Shown piece after piece: positions 34,918 through 46,900 of a stretch of 64,000 bases of DNA. Numbering within the stretch: position 1 is the stretch's first letter; the number at the start of each line of letters is the position of its first letter. The DNA lies in contig CM119266.1 in the NCBI GenBank assembly GCA_051294375.1, forward strand, positions 17,850,087 through 17,914,086, in the 5' to 3' direction. This DNA is from Paraspadella gotoi (Eukaryota > Chaetognatha). Position numbers and translations under genes: made by a program. The notes under the pieces are model-generated. The model made no database searches, had not been told where the DNA came from, and saw nothing but the letters and a program-made list of their open reading frames with translations.

Positions 34918-37900
34918 ATGGCGTCTCCAACTTCGGGGATTCAGCTGTTGTTGGCTGCGGAGAAACGCGCTGCAGATAAGGTTTTATTTGAATTTTTCTT
35001 TCGCCGCTTTTAATCGTGACTTTTTTATCTCGCCAGACGGGCGAAATGTTAATTCGTTTTCGCTTCTTTTGACCGTCGTCGTCGTCGTTACGCTGTTTTA
35101 GCATAAAAAATAGCTTAAGTGTGTTACCATAGGAAGTTAAAAATTTAGATATAGCTCTATCAGTTTATTTCTCCACTCGTTTGTTTTTATTTATAAAACA
35201 AATTTTATATAAATATACGAGTTCAGCTGTCCAGCTCTCTTTTTTTTATCGTTGTCGTCGGCGTTCCAAATTATAGATCGCCTTTTTTATGATTAAATTT
35301 GGGTGTATGAAGCTGAAAATTTATATACAGCTTCTCATCATCGATGTGCTTAAAATTGAGTCTGGACAGTTATTAAATGTTTTGTTTATGTTTTATCAAA
35401 ACAAACAAATTTTCTCTCTTTTATTTTTATATTTCTTTCTCTCTCTCTTTCTTTTTTAATTACATGTCTCTCTCCCTCTCTCTTTTCCCTAGTCACTGAT
35501 TCATAACATAATATTATATTATATTATATATTTTATATATATATATATATATTATATATATTATATTGGTTGTACCAATTTCATAAGGGAAAAAAACGAG
35601 TCTGCAGCTGGCTCTGCAGGGGCTTTTTCTTTTTCTCTCTTTTTTCCTGCTGCTTTTGCTGCTGCCTTTTGATTTCTTTTTTTTCTCTCTGCGTTTTTGT
35701 TAAAAAAAATTGAAATAGGATTGAACTGGTAAAATTAGGCATCGCATTCGTGCATGTTATCATTTTGCTATCGCAACATCAGGTTTTTATTTTTTTTTCT
35801 CAGGGGCTGCGTCTGCTGATTAATTTATTTTTTGACAATGAAATTTTTTTTCTGTTTATAAATTAATTTTCTTTTCTCAAATTTTATTTTTTTTAGTATC
35901 AAAATTTGTTGTCAATCCAGATTTTTCTCATGCTATTGCGACGATCCTTATGCTTTTAAGATTTTTTAAATATATGTCGCTCTCTCTCTTTCTCTTTTAA
36001 TTATGTTGCTCTTTTTTTCCGTCGCTGCTTCTTCTGATTTTTTTTTTTTTTTCTCTCTCTCTTTTTTTTTCTCTTTCACTCATACACGTATTTTTTTTAT
36101 ATTTACAATTAATGATTCATTGCGTCAATGAATGACTATCATCGCGATAATGAATGATTATTATCGCATCAATGAATGACTATCATCACATCAATGAATG
36201 ACTATCATCGCATCAATGAATGACTATCATCGCATCAATGAATGACTATCATCGTATCAATGAATGACTCTCATTGTATCAATGAATGACTCTCATCGTA
36301 TCAATGAATGACTCTCATCACATCAATGAATAACTATCATCGCATCCATCATTTGGTTATCATCGCATCAATCTTTGGTTATCATCGCATCAATATTTGG
36401 TTATCATCGCATCAATATTTGGTTATCAACGCATCAATATTTGGTTATCATTGCATCAATTTTTGGTTATCATCGCATCAATAATCAAAACTATTACATT
36501 AATAATTTGTTATAGCATCAATCATTCGGTTTTTTTTTTCAGAATTTTTCATTAATTTTCTTTGATTGTCTGGCGAGATCACTATACTTAAGAGTCTACG
36601 TCGTTTTTAGAAATCGAGGAAGACTTTTTCAATGGAGATTTTCGTTCAAATCTGACTACCATACAATATAAACGCTCCTGGTAAAAATTCTGGTAAAATA
36701 TCTATATAAAAACACTTGATTCCGATCCTGTTGTATCTGAAGGGCTCGCATTTTTTTTCTCTTGTCAAATCATAAACATCTTGATATCAAACAAGCCAGA
36801 ACAAATAGACTGCTTCTGGACGGAAAAATTTTCCATCTCTGATTTTATATAGAAATGAAAGGGATTTTTTTTCTTGAAAACGATATAAACGTGACTGAGG
36901 TATGTTCCTGTTCAACAAATGAGGTCCAATTTTGGAATCCTTTGGCAAAGTGTCTGAAGGGCTCTCAAAATTTTTCTTTACATTTTATTTGGTTATTTTG
37001 ATATGATACGAACATGGTAAAGTGAATTAGTCCATTTTGGTGAAATTTTTATTTAAAGTAAAAGTAAAAGAGGAGCTAATGATCGGAATTCTAAGAGTTT
37101 TCAACCGGGAGTCAGATTCGAGAGAAATCTTCTATGGCGAAAATCTTCCAAAGAAGGGGTGGATTTTCCGAAGATTTTGGTTAATATTTTCTATATTTAT
37201 GGTCGGATCTTTTTGAAACTTAATATTAACAATATTTCCATCATTCTACATTGGCCGGTATAAGAATATATTAAAAAAACCTCGGGCTTTGTTCGTCAGA
37301 GCTTAGTCCTACTATACTTTTAAAATTTTTTAGGTTTTTGTCGGGGATTCTAAAGTTTATAGAAAGTTAATTTAAATTAATAATGAATTGATAGGGGTTT
37401 AAACTAAAGTAATGCGATTGAACCCATTATTATAATATTATAATATTATTATTATAATCACATTATTATATCCCTAAAATGACATCATAATTTTGATCGT
37501 TGATTTGTGAGTATTAATTAACAAACTAAATATCCTTCGACACGAATTTTACTTCAAGACGACTTAATAAATGAATTGACACTCGGCTAAATTAATAAAT
37601 ATTTAAATTAAATTAAATCCGATGATTAGACATCAGTTTCTCCCAGACAGCCAATATGGAAGTGTTTTCCGCTTATTTTGTCATATAAAAAATATGAATA
37701 ATATAAATTTAATAAAAATACTGCGCACATTCTTGATTTTTCAACTTTTTTTTACTCTCCTCCCTCTTTCGAACAGGTGGATCAGGCGCGAAAGCGAAAA
37801 GCGAAGCGCCTGAAGCAGGCGAAAGACGAAGCCCAGGCGGAGGTGGACGCCTACAGGGAAGAGCGGGAGGCGGGATACAGGGAGACGGAGGCGAAGCATA

Positions 37901-38161
37901 TGGGGTCGCGCGGGGATCTCGAAGCGAAGATCAACGAGAGGACCGAGGTCAAGTTGAAGGAAATCGACGGAGATTACGAACGTGAGAGTCCTTAACATAG
38001 TCATTATTATACTGGTTTTGAATTATGAATTAACATTAATATATTGTTTTTTCCCATTGTTTGTTCTTTCAGGAAACAAGGAACAAGTGTTGAAGAATCT
38101 CTTGGATTTGATCGTCGACGTTGAGCCTCAGTTGCACAAGAATCAAAAAAGCCTCAATTGA
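34918..38161 (+). CDS. ATP6V1G: V-type proton ATPase subunit G
   Basis: Subunit G forms, with subunit E, the peripheral stalk of the V1 sector that acidifies vacuoles, lysosomes and secretory vesicles. The exons are 34918-34980, 37777-37981 and 38073-38161, giving 118 aa, the usual family length. The N-terminus [16 protein letters not shown] and the following [16 protein letters not shown] are the family signature. The middle is a long charged coiled coil with [20 protein letters not shown]. The C-terminus [15 protein letters not shown] is also typical. Intron 1 is 2.8 kb and contains a minisatellite-bearing element starting 46 bp after the donor, plus a dispersed repeat at 36588-37330. Confidence 0.95.
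35027..36579 (+). mobile_element. Minisatellite-bearing element with 12-bp inverted ends (largest copy)
   Basis: ATCTCGCCAGAC opens the element and GTCTGGCGAGAT closes it. The left half shares blocks with 22166-23560, including CT-rich tracts and duplicated TCTGCAGC units. The right half, 36110-36480, is an array of about 22-24 bp units. The array switches from ATGAATGACTATCATCGCATCA to TTTGGTTATCATCGCATCAA part way along. It has no coding sequence and lies in V-ATPase G intron 1. Confidence 0.75.
36110..36500 (+). repeat. Minisatellite array, 22-24 bp units
   Basis: Roughly 16 imperfect units of two related types are arranged head to tail with no spacers, so this is not a CRISPR array. Similar arrays lie at 4345-4500, 5157-5235 and 22590-22705 in the sister elements. 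Confidence 0.9.
36588..37330. repeat. Dispersed repeat, copy 1 (pair with 48450-49190)
   Basis: From AGTCTACGTCGTTT to CTCGGGCTTTGTTC this 740-bp block matches 48450-49190 at high identity by eye. A more diverged relative lies at about 43255-43760. I find no long inverted ends or reading frame. The family is unknown. Confidence 0.8.
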
Positions 38162-38697
38162 GCGGAAATGTCAAATGAGATCAACTTTTCATATTTTTTT
38201 TAGCCTACTTACTTACTTACATTTTATAACAATCATGGTAGATTTAATGTGGATTTTTTTTTTTTTTAGTAGGCCTCTTTAGGCCTTTGGACCATTTGGA
38301 ACTAAAAAACCAACTTCTATAGAATCAAAATGACAAAAATAAAAGTGATCCTTTACTCTTTTTGTTAATCTATCTAATCTATGTACTTCTTTTCATTAAT
38401 TATTAATTACAATATTGTTGACAACAAAAAATCACGAAGCAAATTCTAAGTCATAACAGGCAGCGCCTTTTGGTATATATTTAATTATTTATGAATTCGA
38501 TTTCTTCCATACTTATATATATTTTTCGAACATTCCTTTTTCTCATGGTGAAATCTGTGTAGAAAAAAAATTCCATTTTCTATCGGTGAACTTTTCCTTT
38601 CAAGTTTCGTGAATATGATATAAACGATCGAAAACTTAATTCGTGAGATTAATCGAAAACAACAACGACCAACAACCACGACGTCGATATTGCCGTC

Positions 38698-40576
38698 ATG
38701 TCTCAAATTCCAGTCAAAACGAAGCGAGGGAGGGCGGCCATCAGGTGAGAAAAAATAATATTAGTTTATAAATTAAAAATATGTAGTCAGCCATTGCCTA
38801 AGTTCACCCCGCCTATAAGCATGACACCTTCAGTCGTGACCCGGTGGCTCATGGAGTAAAGCCATCAGCTCGTGACCACTAGGTTTCGGGTTCAATCCCA
38901 ACCCGATACCTACCCTGCGGGAAGCGTGAGGACCGCCCTGGAAAACCCTAAAGCCTGATTCCAAGGCCAGGACCCGTTCCATTGCTGCTGAGGGAGCGTA
39001 GAAGTTACGGATAGTACAGAAGGCTTCATATTATAAAATGTGGTACCCCTTTTTTGTGACCAGAACCCGTTCCGAGAAAACTACTTGACCAAATTTATTG
39101 AAATTTGGAATGTGAATACTAATAAAACTATCGAGACGAATTTCAATATTTGACCGCTGAGCCGAGATATGGACCCCCCGGGGGGTCACCCATGGGGGCA
39201 AAAAATGGTCAAAATCTTTTTAATTATTTTTGTTTTGAACAGTTGCTTAGACGTTTACTCTTCCATAAAAACGAATTTATTTCCTCAAAAATATTCATTT
39301 ACCTTAATTTTTAGATTCATGAACATCAGCAGTTAAAGTCAGATTTGGAATAATTTGGGAAAATTGGAAGTAAAACGATGAACCATGCATCTTCAACCAT
39401 GCTTAATTATTGCAAATTTATCAATTTTAGTTCTAAAATGTTTTTTTCTAATGTTTAAAATGTCAATGCACCTGATGCTACTAAAAAAATTTGAAAAATT
39501 TAAAAAAAAATTTTTAGCGTTTTTTAGCCCCCCAGGGGTCCACCCCCAGGGCCCTGTATCTCTTGTCAGGGGTTGAATATCAAAATTCGCCTCGATAGTT
39601 CCATTTATATAGTCATTAGCACTCTAAATGTAAAATTTCATTAAATTTGATCGGCTAGTTTGGTGGGAACAGATTCTGGTCACAAAAAAGGGGTACCACA
39701 TTTTATAATATGAAGCCTTCTGTAGTCTTCAGCCCACTTCGCGCTTTATCCACATATATACATGATACAGTCCTGTGCAAAAAAAAAACAAAAAAAACGC
39801 GCCACTTTATAACTTTAATTCCAGACGCTCGATAAAGACAGTTTTTAAAAATCTCTAAAAATTATATAAAAAAATTTTTAAAAGAGTTTGTAAAAAAGAA
39901 ATCCATGTGTCTAAATTTTATTACAATCAGTCTAGTGGTTTAGGAGATACTTTTTAAACTTAAGTGTTCCAAAACCAAACAGGAAAATCGACTTTTATCT
40001 ACACGGATTTTTTTTTAATTATAAAAACTTTGCGTTAGAAATTAGAATTAAGCAAATTTGTTTATTTTGTTAAGAGACAACAAATCTATTTTTATTTTCA
40101 AGGAGAAAATCGTACATGTTTCGGCTCATATGTTAGCCTTCATCAGCACAAATAATAATAATAATTCCCCCTCTCCCTCCACTACCCCAGCGACTCTCAA
40201 AAGATCTTCAACGAAGGCGCCATCCGCTACAACCTCGGAGTCATCGATTATTGTCGGACGTCGATGTCAGCTCTTTCCGGCGCCTCGGCTGGTATACTTG
40301 GTCTCACCGCGCTGCAGGTCGGAGTCACACAAGCAAGCAACGGATTCCTTCAATTTCACATTCTCTTTCTTCTTCTTCTTTTCACAGGGTTTTGTTTTCT
40401 ACTTCATCACCGCCTTCTCTCTCTCCCTGATGCTTCTCATCTTTAAAGTCGGTACCAAAACTTGGGACAAATACTTTCTCTCTCGGTCGCCCGTCCTCAC
40501 CGGCGGACTCATGAACCAACTTTTTACTTACTTGCTTTGTTGGACGTTTCTCTACGGGATGGTTCACGTCTACTGA
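38698..40576 (+). CDS. EMC6: ER membrane protein complex subunit 6
   Basis: EMC6 is a small membrane subunit of the EMC, which inserts tail-anchored and multipass proteins into the ER. The exons are 38698-38744, 40191-40317 and 40388-40576, giving 120 aa (human 110). The N-terminus is short and basic. Family motifs follow: [20 protein letters not shown], then the first hydrophobic helix [15 protein letters not shown], a second one [14 protein letters not shown], and a last helix ending in [17 protein letters not shown]. Exon 1 encodes only 15 codons plus two bases; its start is supported by phase and by the conserved join. Intron 1 (1.4 kb) is packed with a SINE, a MITE, a mariner-like fragment and a hammerhead motif. 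Confidence 0.93.
38800..39010 (+). mobile_element. tRNA-derived SINE in EMC6 intron 1
   Basis: An A-box-like GTGGCTCATGGAGTA (about 38843) and a B box GGGTTCAATCCC (about 38888-38900) are spaced as in a tRNA. A non-tRNA 3' body follows, ending near GAAGTTACGG. It is not the same SINE as the one at 32561. No clear flanking duplication was found, so the ends are approximate. Confidence 0.6.
39017..39722. mobile_element. Mariner-like MITE with ~50-bp inverted ends
   Basis: CAGAAGGCTTCATATTATAA runs on to TTTGTGACCAGAA at the left and is inverted at the right. TA dinucleotides flank both sides. The 706-bp body has no ORF. Related copies are at about 59150-60057 (left end lost) and 63008 to the window end. 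TA target sites and CAG termini suggest Tc1/mariner mobilisation. Confidence 0.8.
39770..40055 (+). mobile_element. Mariner-like MITE fragment (family of 51655-52275)
   Basis: It begins ACAGTCCTGTGCAAAAA and contains GCGCCACTTTATAACTTTAA and AGTGGTTTAGGAGATAC, matching the element in DNAJA3 intron 3 in the same order. The right inverted end is absent, so the copy is truncated. Confidence 0.7.
40111..40148 (-). ncRNA. Hammerhead ribozyme motif in EMC6 intron 1
   Basis: On the minus strand CTGATGA (40140-40146) is followed by a hairpin with stem GGCT/AGCC, then GAAAC (40118-40122), ATGTAC and an AAAATAAAAATAG tail. The order and spacing match the hammerhead core. The base at the cleavage triplet is GTA rather than GTC, so activity would be weaker or lost. 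The context again resembles the end of a Penelope-like element. Confidence 0.55.
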
Positions 40577-40955
40577 AACTCAATTTTGGATTATTTCAAT
40601 GTCATTCGTCATGATGATTTACCTTCTCAGTTTTCAGTGAAAAACATAAATCGGATTTTAATTTGCCGTATACGTATACGTAGTTAACGTAAATCTGAAT
40701 TTGACTTGCAAAAACAATTTTTAAAAAATATTAAATGGTCACTGCTGGGACGTTGACTAATTTCTGCTTCGTGAAGACTCTTTTAAATTTGCAGAATTAC
40801 ATTAATTTGTTTTAATGATATCCAGTCAAAAACTCGACAGTCCTTCCTTTGCACATTTCTTCATTTTTCTTCTTGACCCGATCACTTAAGTTTTGTCACT
40901 TTTACCTAGCTTTCCTTCGTTCGTCCTCTTTGAAATCTTGTGGCCTCAAATCAGG

Positions 40956-43900
40956 ATGGAAAATGTCCTGAATCGTTTATTGGTCCAAGTCTTTAACGCC
41001 CCTTACGCCCGTCTTCTCTCCGGCGACGCCTCTCGTCTCATCTCCCGTCGCGATGCCCGACTTTTCCTTCTACCGCCCTCTACGTTCGTCGGCGTTAGTG
41101 GGCGTGGCGCAGCTTCGGCGTCGTCGTACCTCTCGACTCGGCGCCGTCGACGCGATCCTCGCTTCCTCACCTCTTCCCCTTCGCTCTCCCTTCTCCCTTC
41201 CTCCTTTTCATCCTCCCGCGGCTTCCAATCTTCCTCCTCCCTTCGCAAGAGAGACTACTACGAGGTTCTGGGGCTTGACAAAACGGCCAGCGCCAAGGAC
41301 ATCAAGCGCGCCTACTTCGACAAGGCTAAGAAGTACCACCCGGACGCCAACCCCAACGACCCAAAGGCCAACGAGAAGTTTCAGGAAGTCTCCGAAGCCT
41401 ACGAAGTCTTGAGCGACGACGGGAAGAAGGCACAGTACGACGCCTATGGGATGGCGGGAGACCCGGCGGGTAGCCCCGGTGCCGGCGGTTCCAACCCCTT
41501 CCCAGGCGGCTTCGGCGGATTCGGTTTCAACTCATACCAGTCGCAGGTCAACCCGGAAGATCTCTTCCGGAAAATCTTCGAGGATTTGGGCGCCGGATTC
41601 GGAAAGCAGTCAGGCAGCGGCGCCGGCGGATTCGGCTTTGGCGGCCATGCGCCGCAGGGGGTCACGCAGGAGGTCGTCATGGACCTAAGTTTTCAAGAGG
41701 CGGCGAGAGGCGTCAACAGGAAGACGTCGGTCAAAGTGGTGAGTAAGGAGTAGAGGGAATATCAGACGCGTAAATCGGAGAAAAGAGGGGAAAATTTGTC
41801 GGTCAAACTCGAAGCAAATCAAAAACACCAAATGGATATTTTACATCTATAATTCTATTTATTTATCATTTAATAATAATTATTACAGCATTTCATGTTG
41901 CGATATCTCAGAATTCATTCAGCCTAGATACTCGAATTATTACTCAAATTATAGCCCACCCTTCCGTATCTATAACGATATAAAATTTTACGAAATCCTT
42001 ACATAGTATCTAATTAGAAAACTAGGGCAGAAAGTAACTTTTAATTTTGTGTTGTAAAGATGCTCCCTCTATTGCCAGAAGAACATTCATATCCTCTCCC
42101 CATTACATTATAAAAGAATATACTTAATATAAAGCATATAATTAAATCTAATATATAGTGAAATTTATTAAATTTTTACATAAATTTTTACATAAATTAA
42201 TCAAAATACGACAATATGCAAATGAGATTGAGGAACTCAATCTCATTTCAGACAATTCACTAATTAATCTGCTACAATTTTAATATAAAATTTTAATATA
42301 AAATTTTAATATAAAATTGTAAAGTCTAATTTAGTAAAACAAGTAATCTTAAAATTTTTCATGCATCCTTGTGCAGGGGTGGGACCCTATATCGAGACAA
42401 AACTTAACGTCCTGCCCTGTCTGAAAGATTTGAGATACAATAATTATAATAAAATGAGTGGCAAAAGTTTTTTCTAACTTTCTACTTTATATACAATAAA
42501 ACAAAATAAATTTTTAGTCGGATCTGCTTATCAGCAGATCCCGACTCTATAATTCACTTTGTCGGTCCGTCGGTCCGCCCCCTCAATCTTGTCGGGCATT
42601 TACTTATGTCATGTCAGATAATAGAATTATGATAAATTATGCAAAAGAAAACAACGATGTCCAATTGTCCATCTTTCCGTTCGTCCTTCCGTCCGTCCCA
42701 CCTTACAAAAAAGCAATTAATATATCGTCTAAAAGCTAAGAGAGTGTATTATACGAATATTTATTCAGATTTTAAAAATCATTAAGTGTTTTAGAGTAAT
42801 GATTTTTTAAATTCGATATATGGTCCCACCCCTGTATATGGTATAAGATTTCTTTACTTTTTAATATTTGACGAATTTACAAGCAATTAAAACTTAATTT
42901 TTTTAAGTAGTATCCATTCGATATGTAATTGTTCAATGTTTAGGTATTTAGTAACCTATTAAACCAATAAGAAATATAAGCTTCTTTTAAATTTATTTAT
43001 TTATTTTTTTAAAATTTCAATATGAAGTAATTTTTCAAAATATCAGAAAGAAAGTATAAAATCTAATCGTCGTAGTATCGAATTCGATTTTCGTAGGCTA
43101 CAACCTAATATTAAATCATTAATCATTAATAATCAATCACTATGTAGATAAAGAAGACTCGTTACTAATATGTTATAATATACAATATACGAAATGCCAT
43201 ACCAAAACCTTCATAATGGTTTATTATTTAACTTAGGCGAAAATCTCGCTTAAAAAAAAATTCAACATTTTTCTAATAGAGATTTCCGTTCGAATCTGAC
43301 TGCCCAACTTTACAAACGACATTGGGAGAAATTCCGGTAGAAAACAGTTGTAAAAAACGCACGATTCCGATAGTGTTGCATCTCAAGAGCTCGACTTTTT
43401 GTTCTTGTAGCATTTGATAAAGAATTTACTACCAAACAAGTCAGGGGAAATGAACTACTCATCTCCGGAGGATTTTCAAAACTCATTTTTACTATAGAAA
43501 TGAAAGGGAAATTTGACTTTTTTAAAATTACAAACGGGATTACAGTATGTTAGCATTATAAATGGTACTTAAAATTATGATATTCCAAAAGCCTCGTGTC
43601 CCGAGAGTTCGACTTTTTTTCCTTTTTAGTATTGACCATTTTTTTCATATTAAACCATCCTGGTAAAGTGATTTGGTCTAGTTTTCATCACGAAATTTTT
43701 ATTTAAAAAGAAATTAAATGGAAGGTTGAGAAAAAAAACTGATTTTTCCTAATATCTTTTGAAGGAACAAAGATAAAGGGATAGCAATAGTACCAAAATG
43801 AAGCCATAATCATAGGGCATATACATTATACAAGATACAATTTTAGAATTGTTTTTGCTGAAACCTCTTTACAGGGTGAATGTCAAACTAAGTCAAAATT

Positions 43901-46900
43901 ATAATTAATTTTAAAACTAATGACACCCCATAAAAATAAATAAAAATTAAATTCTTTTTAATGATTCTGAAAGAAAAAAGGCTAAATTGTACTCTAGTAA
44001 AGCTTTAAAGTTTTTTGGATTAAGAAAATATAATATTTTTTTCACTTAAAATTTGCTTGTCTGATTTTACAAGCATGCTTACAAAATTATAAAAAATGTT
44101 ATTCACCCCATCAGAGCCTAAGTATTTATCTTTCTTTTCCACCAGCAAAAAGTAAACATTATTTTATGTTAGAGAACAGGGATGTTTACTGAAAGGAGCC
44201 GGAAAACGTTCAACTTCTTCACTTTGATGTTATTTTTCAATAATAAAATAGGCGAATTTTTTAATTATTTAACTCTCACAGGCTTCACAAAACATTACAC
44301 TTTCATAATATCACAATGTTAATGTAATTCATTAAATATTTTTACCCAGAAATTATAAAATAATAAAGTAACGGATTCCTTTCTTTCGTTTAAGGAAAAA
44401 AAATTAACAAGCGGAATTATAAGTTTGAAAGAGGTAGTCAGAATCGGCTAGAATCTTAAAAGGCGAGAATGTTGAAAAAATGGAGAGGAATTTTGGTTGT
44501 TTTTGGTCGATTTCTTCTAAACCCATTGGCAAATTTAGACGTGACTTAAGATTTACATTATTCCGGTCATTCTCTATCTAAAAATATAAAAATATGAAAA
44601 AAGGTTTGGGATCGACTTTCGGAATTTGGTTCTATTTAAGACACAATGAAAAATGGCGTAACGTTACTGTTCCGTGCATAAAAAAAATTCACTGTTCAAT
44701 ATTATTATACTTCTTTTTATTTTTTGAAACGTTATAGTTTCATATGCTGATATCCAAAATATCAATGCAAAATCTTTTTTTGTTTTTTTGATATGACTGA
44801 ATATAGGGTGAAAGTTGATAAATTTTTAAAAAAGTTACTTATTCATATTTATTCATAGAATTGTAATAGAAAAAAATTTAAAAAAATAATAGTACTAATA
44901 GTTAGTTTTATGTCTCAAATAGATGGAAAAAAAACCTCATTTAAAAATTCGATCGGGAAGTGGGGTAACTAAGGCTTACCAATGGCATCCTCCACGCCGA
45001 TTGTTCTCTCAAATAATTTTTTTTATTTAATACATTTGAAAGGGAAAAAAAGAAAATTTGGAATGCAGTTGCAGAAAGGGTACAGATAATCTGGACTTAT
45101 TGACATGATAACCATGACTTTTAATATCTTGTGAAATGGGGGCAGTAAAGAAATCTAAAAAATTTCATCATTAAGTCAGTCAATGAACCCTTTCCAATGG
45201 GCTATTACGAGAAATATTTTTTCTTAATTAAAATGGATGATAAATAATAAAATTAAATTCTTTGCTATATTTAAAAAAAAATTATCAATACAAATTAACA
45301 CAATGATGTTTTGCTTTGTCAAATATGTTACCAGCTATATAATTTTTTACAACTTTAATATGATAAACAAGCAGTGTGTCAAGCTTTTAGTTTGCAGTTA
45401 AAGATAATGAAAAATGACAATTTTTTTTTCACAGACAAGAAGGTAGATGCCAGACTGTTTATATCAAGCTGAAAACATTTTTGTATTTATCATTTTTAAT
45501 ATTTAAAAATATATTTTATCAAGCTACAACATAAATTTTTGCTTGTTTTTTACTTTAACTAAAAAATATAAGCAATTTATGGAATAAAAAAAATTTAATA
45601 ATAAACAAAATGTAATTCAGTCTTTCCTTTTTCAAATTACAAAAGAAAAAAAAAAAAAATTCATAAGTCTTCATTGAAATCTTTAAAGCAAAAAACTGTT
45701 ATACTTTTAACTCTGATTTAAACAAAAGCTGTGTAAAGATTTATGGATTTAATTTAATAAAACTCTTTTAGAAAGGTGTCCCATGATTAGGGCTTTAATT
45801 TGATATCACATCCACTTTGCTACCTCTCTTCTTTCAAAAGTTATTTAAAAAAAATAACGTTTTTTAAATTACGCAGTACAAATTTTTGTTAAATAAAAAT
45901 TTCGGCAAAGTGGAAGTATCTCACTTATTTCTGTTGGTACAATACTTAAATTTCAAAATAAACTTGAAGAAAATTTTTTTGTCATTTAGAGACATATCAC
46001 TTTCAGATGTACCCATCGTATAATAATTTATTTATTTATTTCCCCTAAAAAAGCCTAATTAAAAAAGTTGAAATTTTTTCAAATTGTTGGGAAAAAAATT
46101 TCATCCGACCTATGCTCATTGAGAATAATGGTTTTGCATAGAAAATTAAAATATCAAAAAAATAAAAAAATCAGCCTCTAGAAAAATCAAAAGGCGAGAG
46201 GCTGATTTTTTTAGAATTGCAAAATTTTTTTCCTGACTCATAATCCATTATTCTCAAGTTTCAAAATATTTTTTTCCAAAATCATTCAATCAATTTTTTT
46301 TTATTAATTTAAAATGTTTTTATGATATTGTTTTTGTTTGAAAGAATTGAAAAAAAGTGAAAATATAGTAATTATATAAGGTTTTTGAAAATACCTTTAA
46401 AATATTAAATAATTAGATACAAGGGGAGTAAGCAGAGAAAACTTCCCATTCATAAAGAAAATTGAAAATGAATTTGTCATATTGTTATTTAGATTAATTG
46501 ACTAATTACAAACAAATGATTCATATAAATTGAGGAAATGATGGGTAAAAAATATTCATCTTGGTCTCGGTTAACTATTAGGTTATCGTTAAAGTTTTGT
46601 TTTAATAATATTAATATTTTTTTTGCATTTATAAAAGCAATGGTCTAAAATTTTGTAAGCGTTTCGTGCTATATTGCTTCATCTTTTTTACTATTTTTGA
46701 TCTAGTTAGCTTTTTTGTTGATGGTCAAGGGTTATGGTCAGATACAGATATGTCCAGAAGTGTATATCGCACATATTACCAAAAGTAGTGATCAATTAAT
46801 TTGGCTCAGAAACAATTTTAAAGGGACAAAATCAGCACGAGACCGTTTCGCCACGTTATTTTTCATTGTGTCTTAACTCCTTAAAACCTACGGTTGCCTA

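Noticed and set aside
36110-36500. Regularly spaced repeats resembling a CRISPR array
   Set aside because: Units are head to tail without unique spacers, in a eukaryotic intron; it is a minisatellite.
40058-40576. A 172-codon open frame covering EMC6 exons 2-3
   Set aside because: It reads through introns 1 and 2 of EMC6; the conserved protein requires the three-exon structure.
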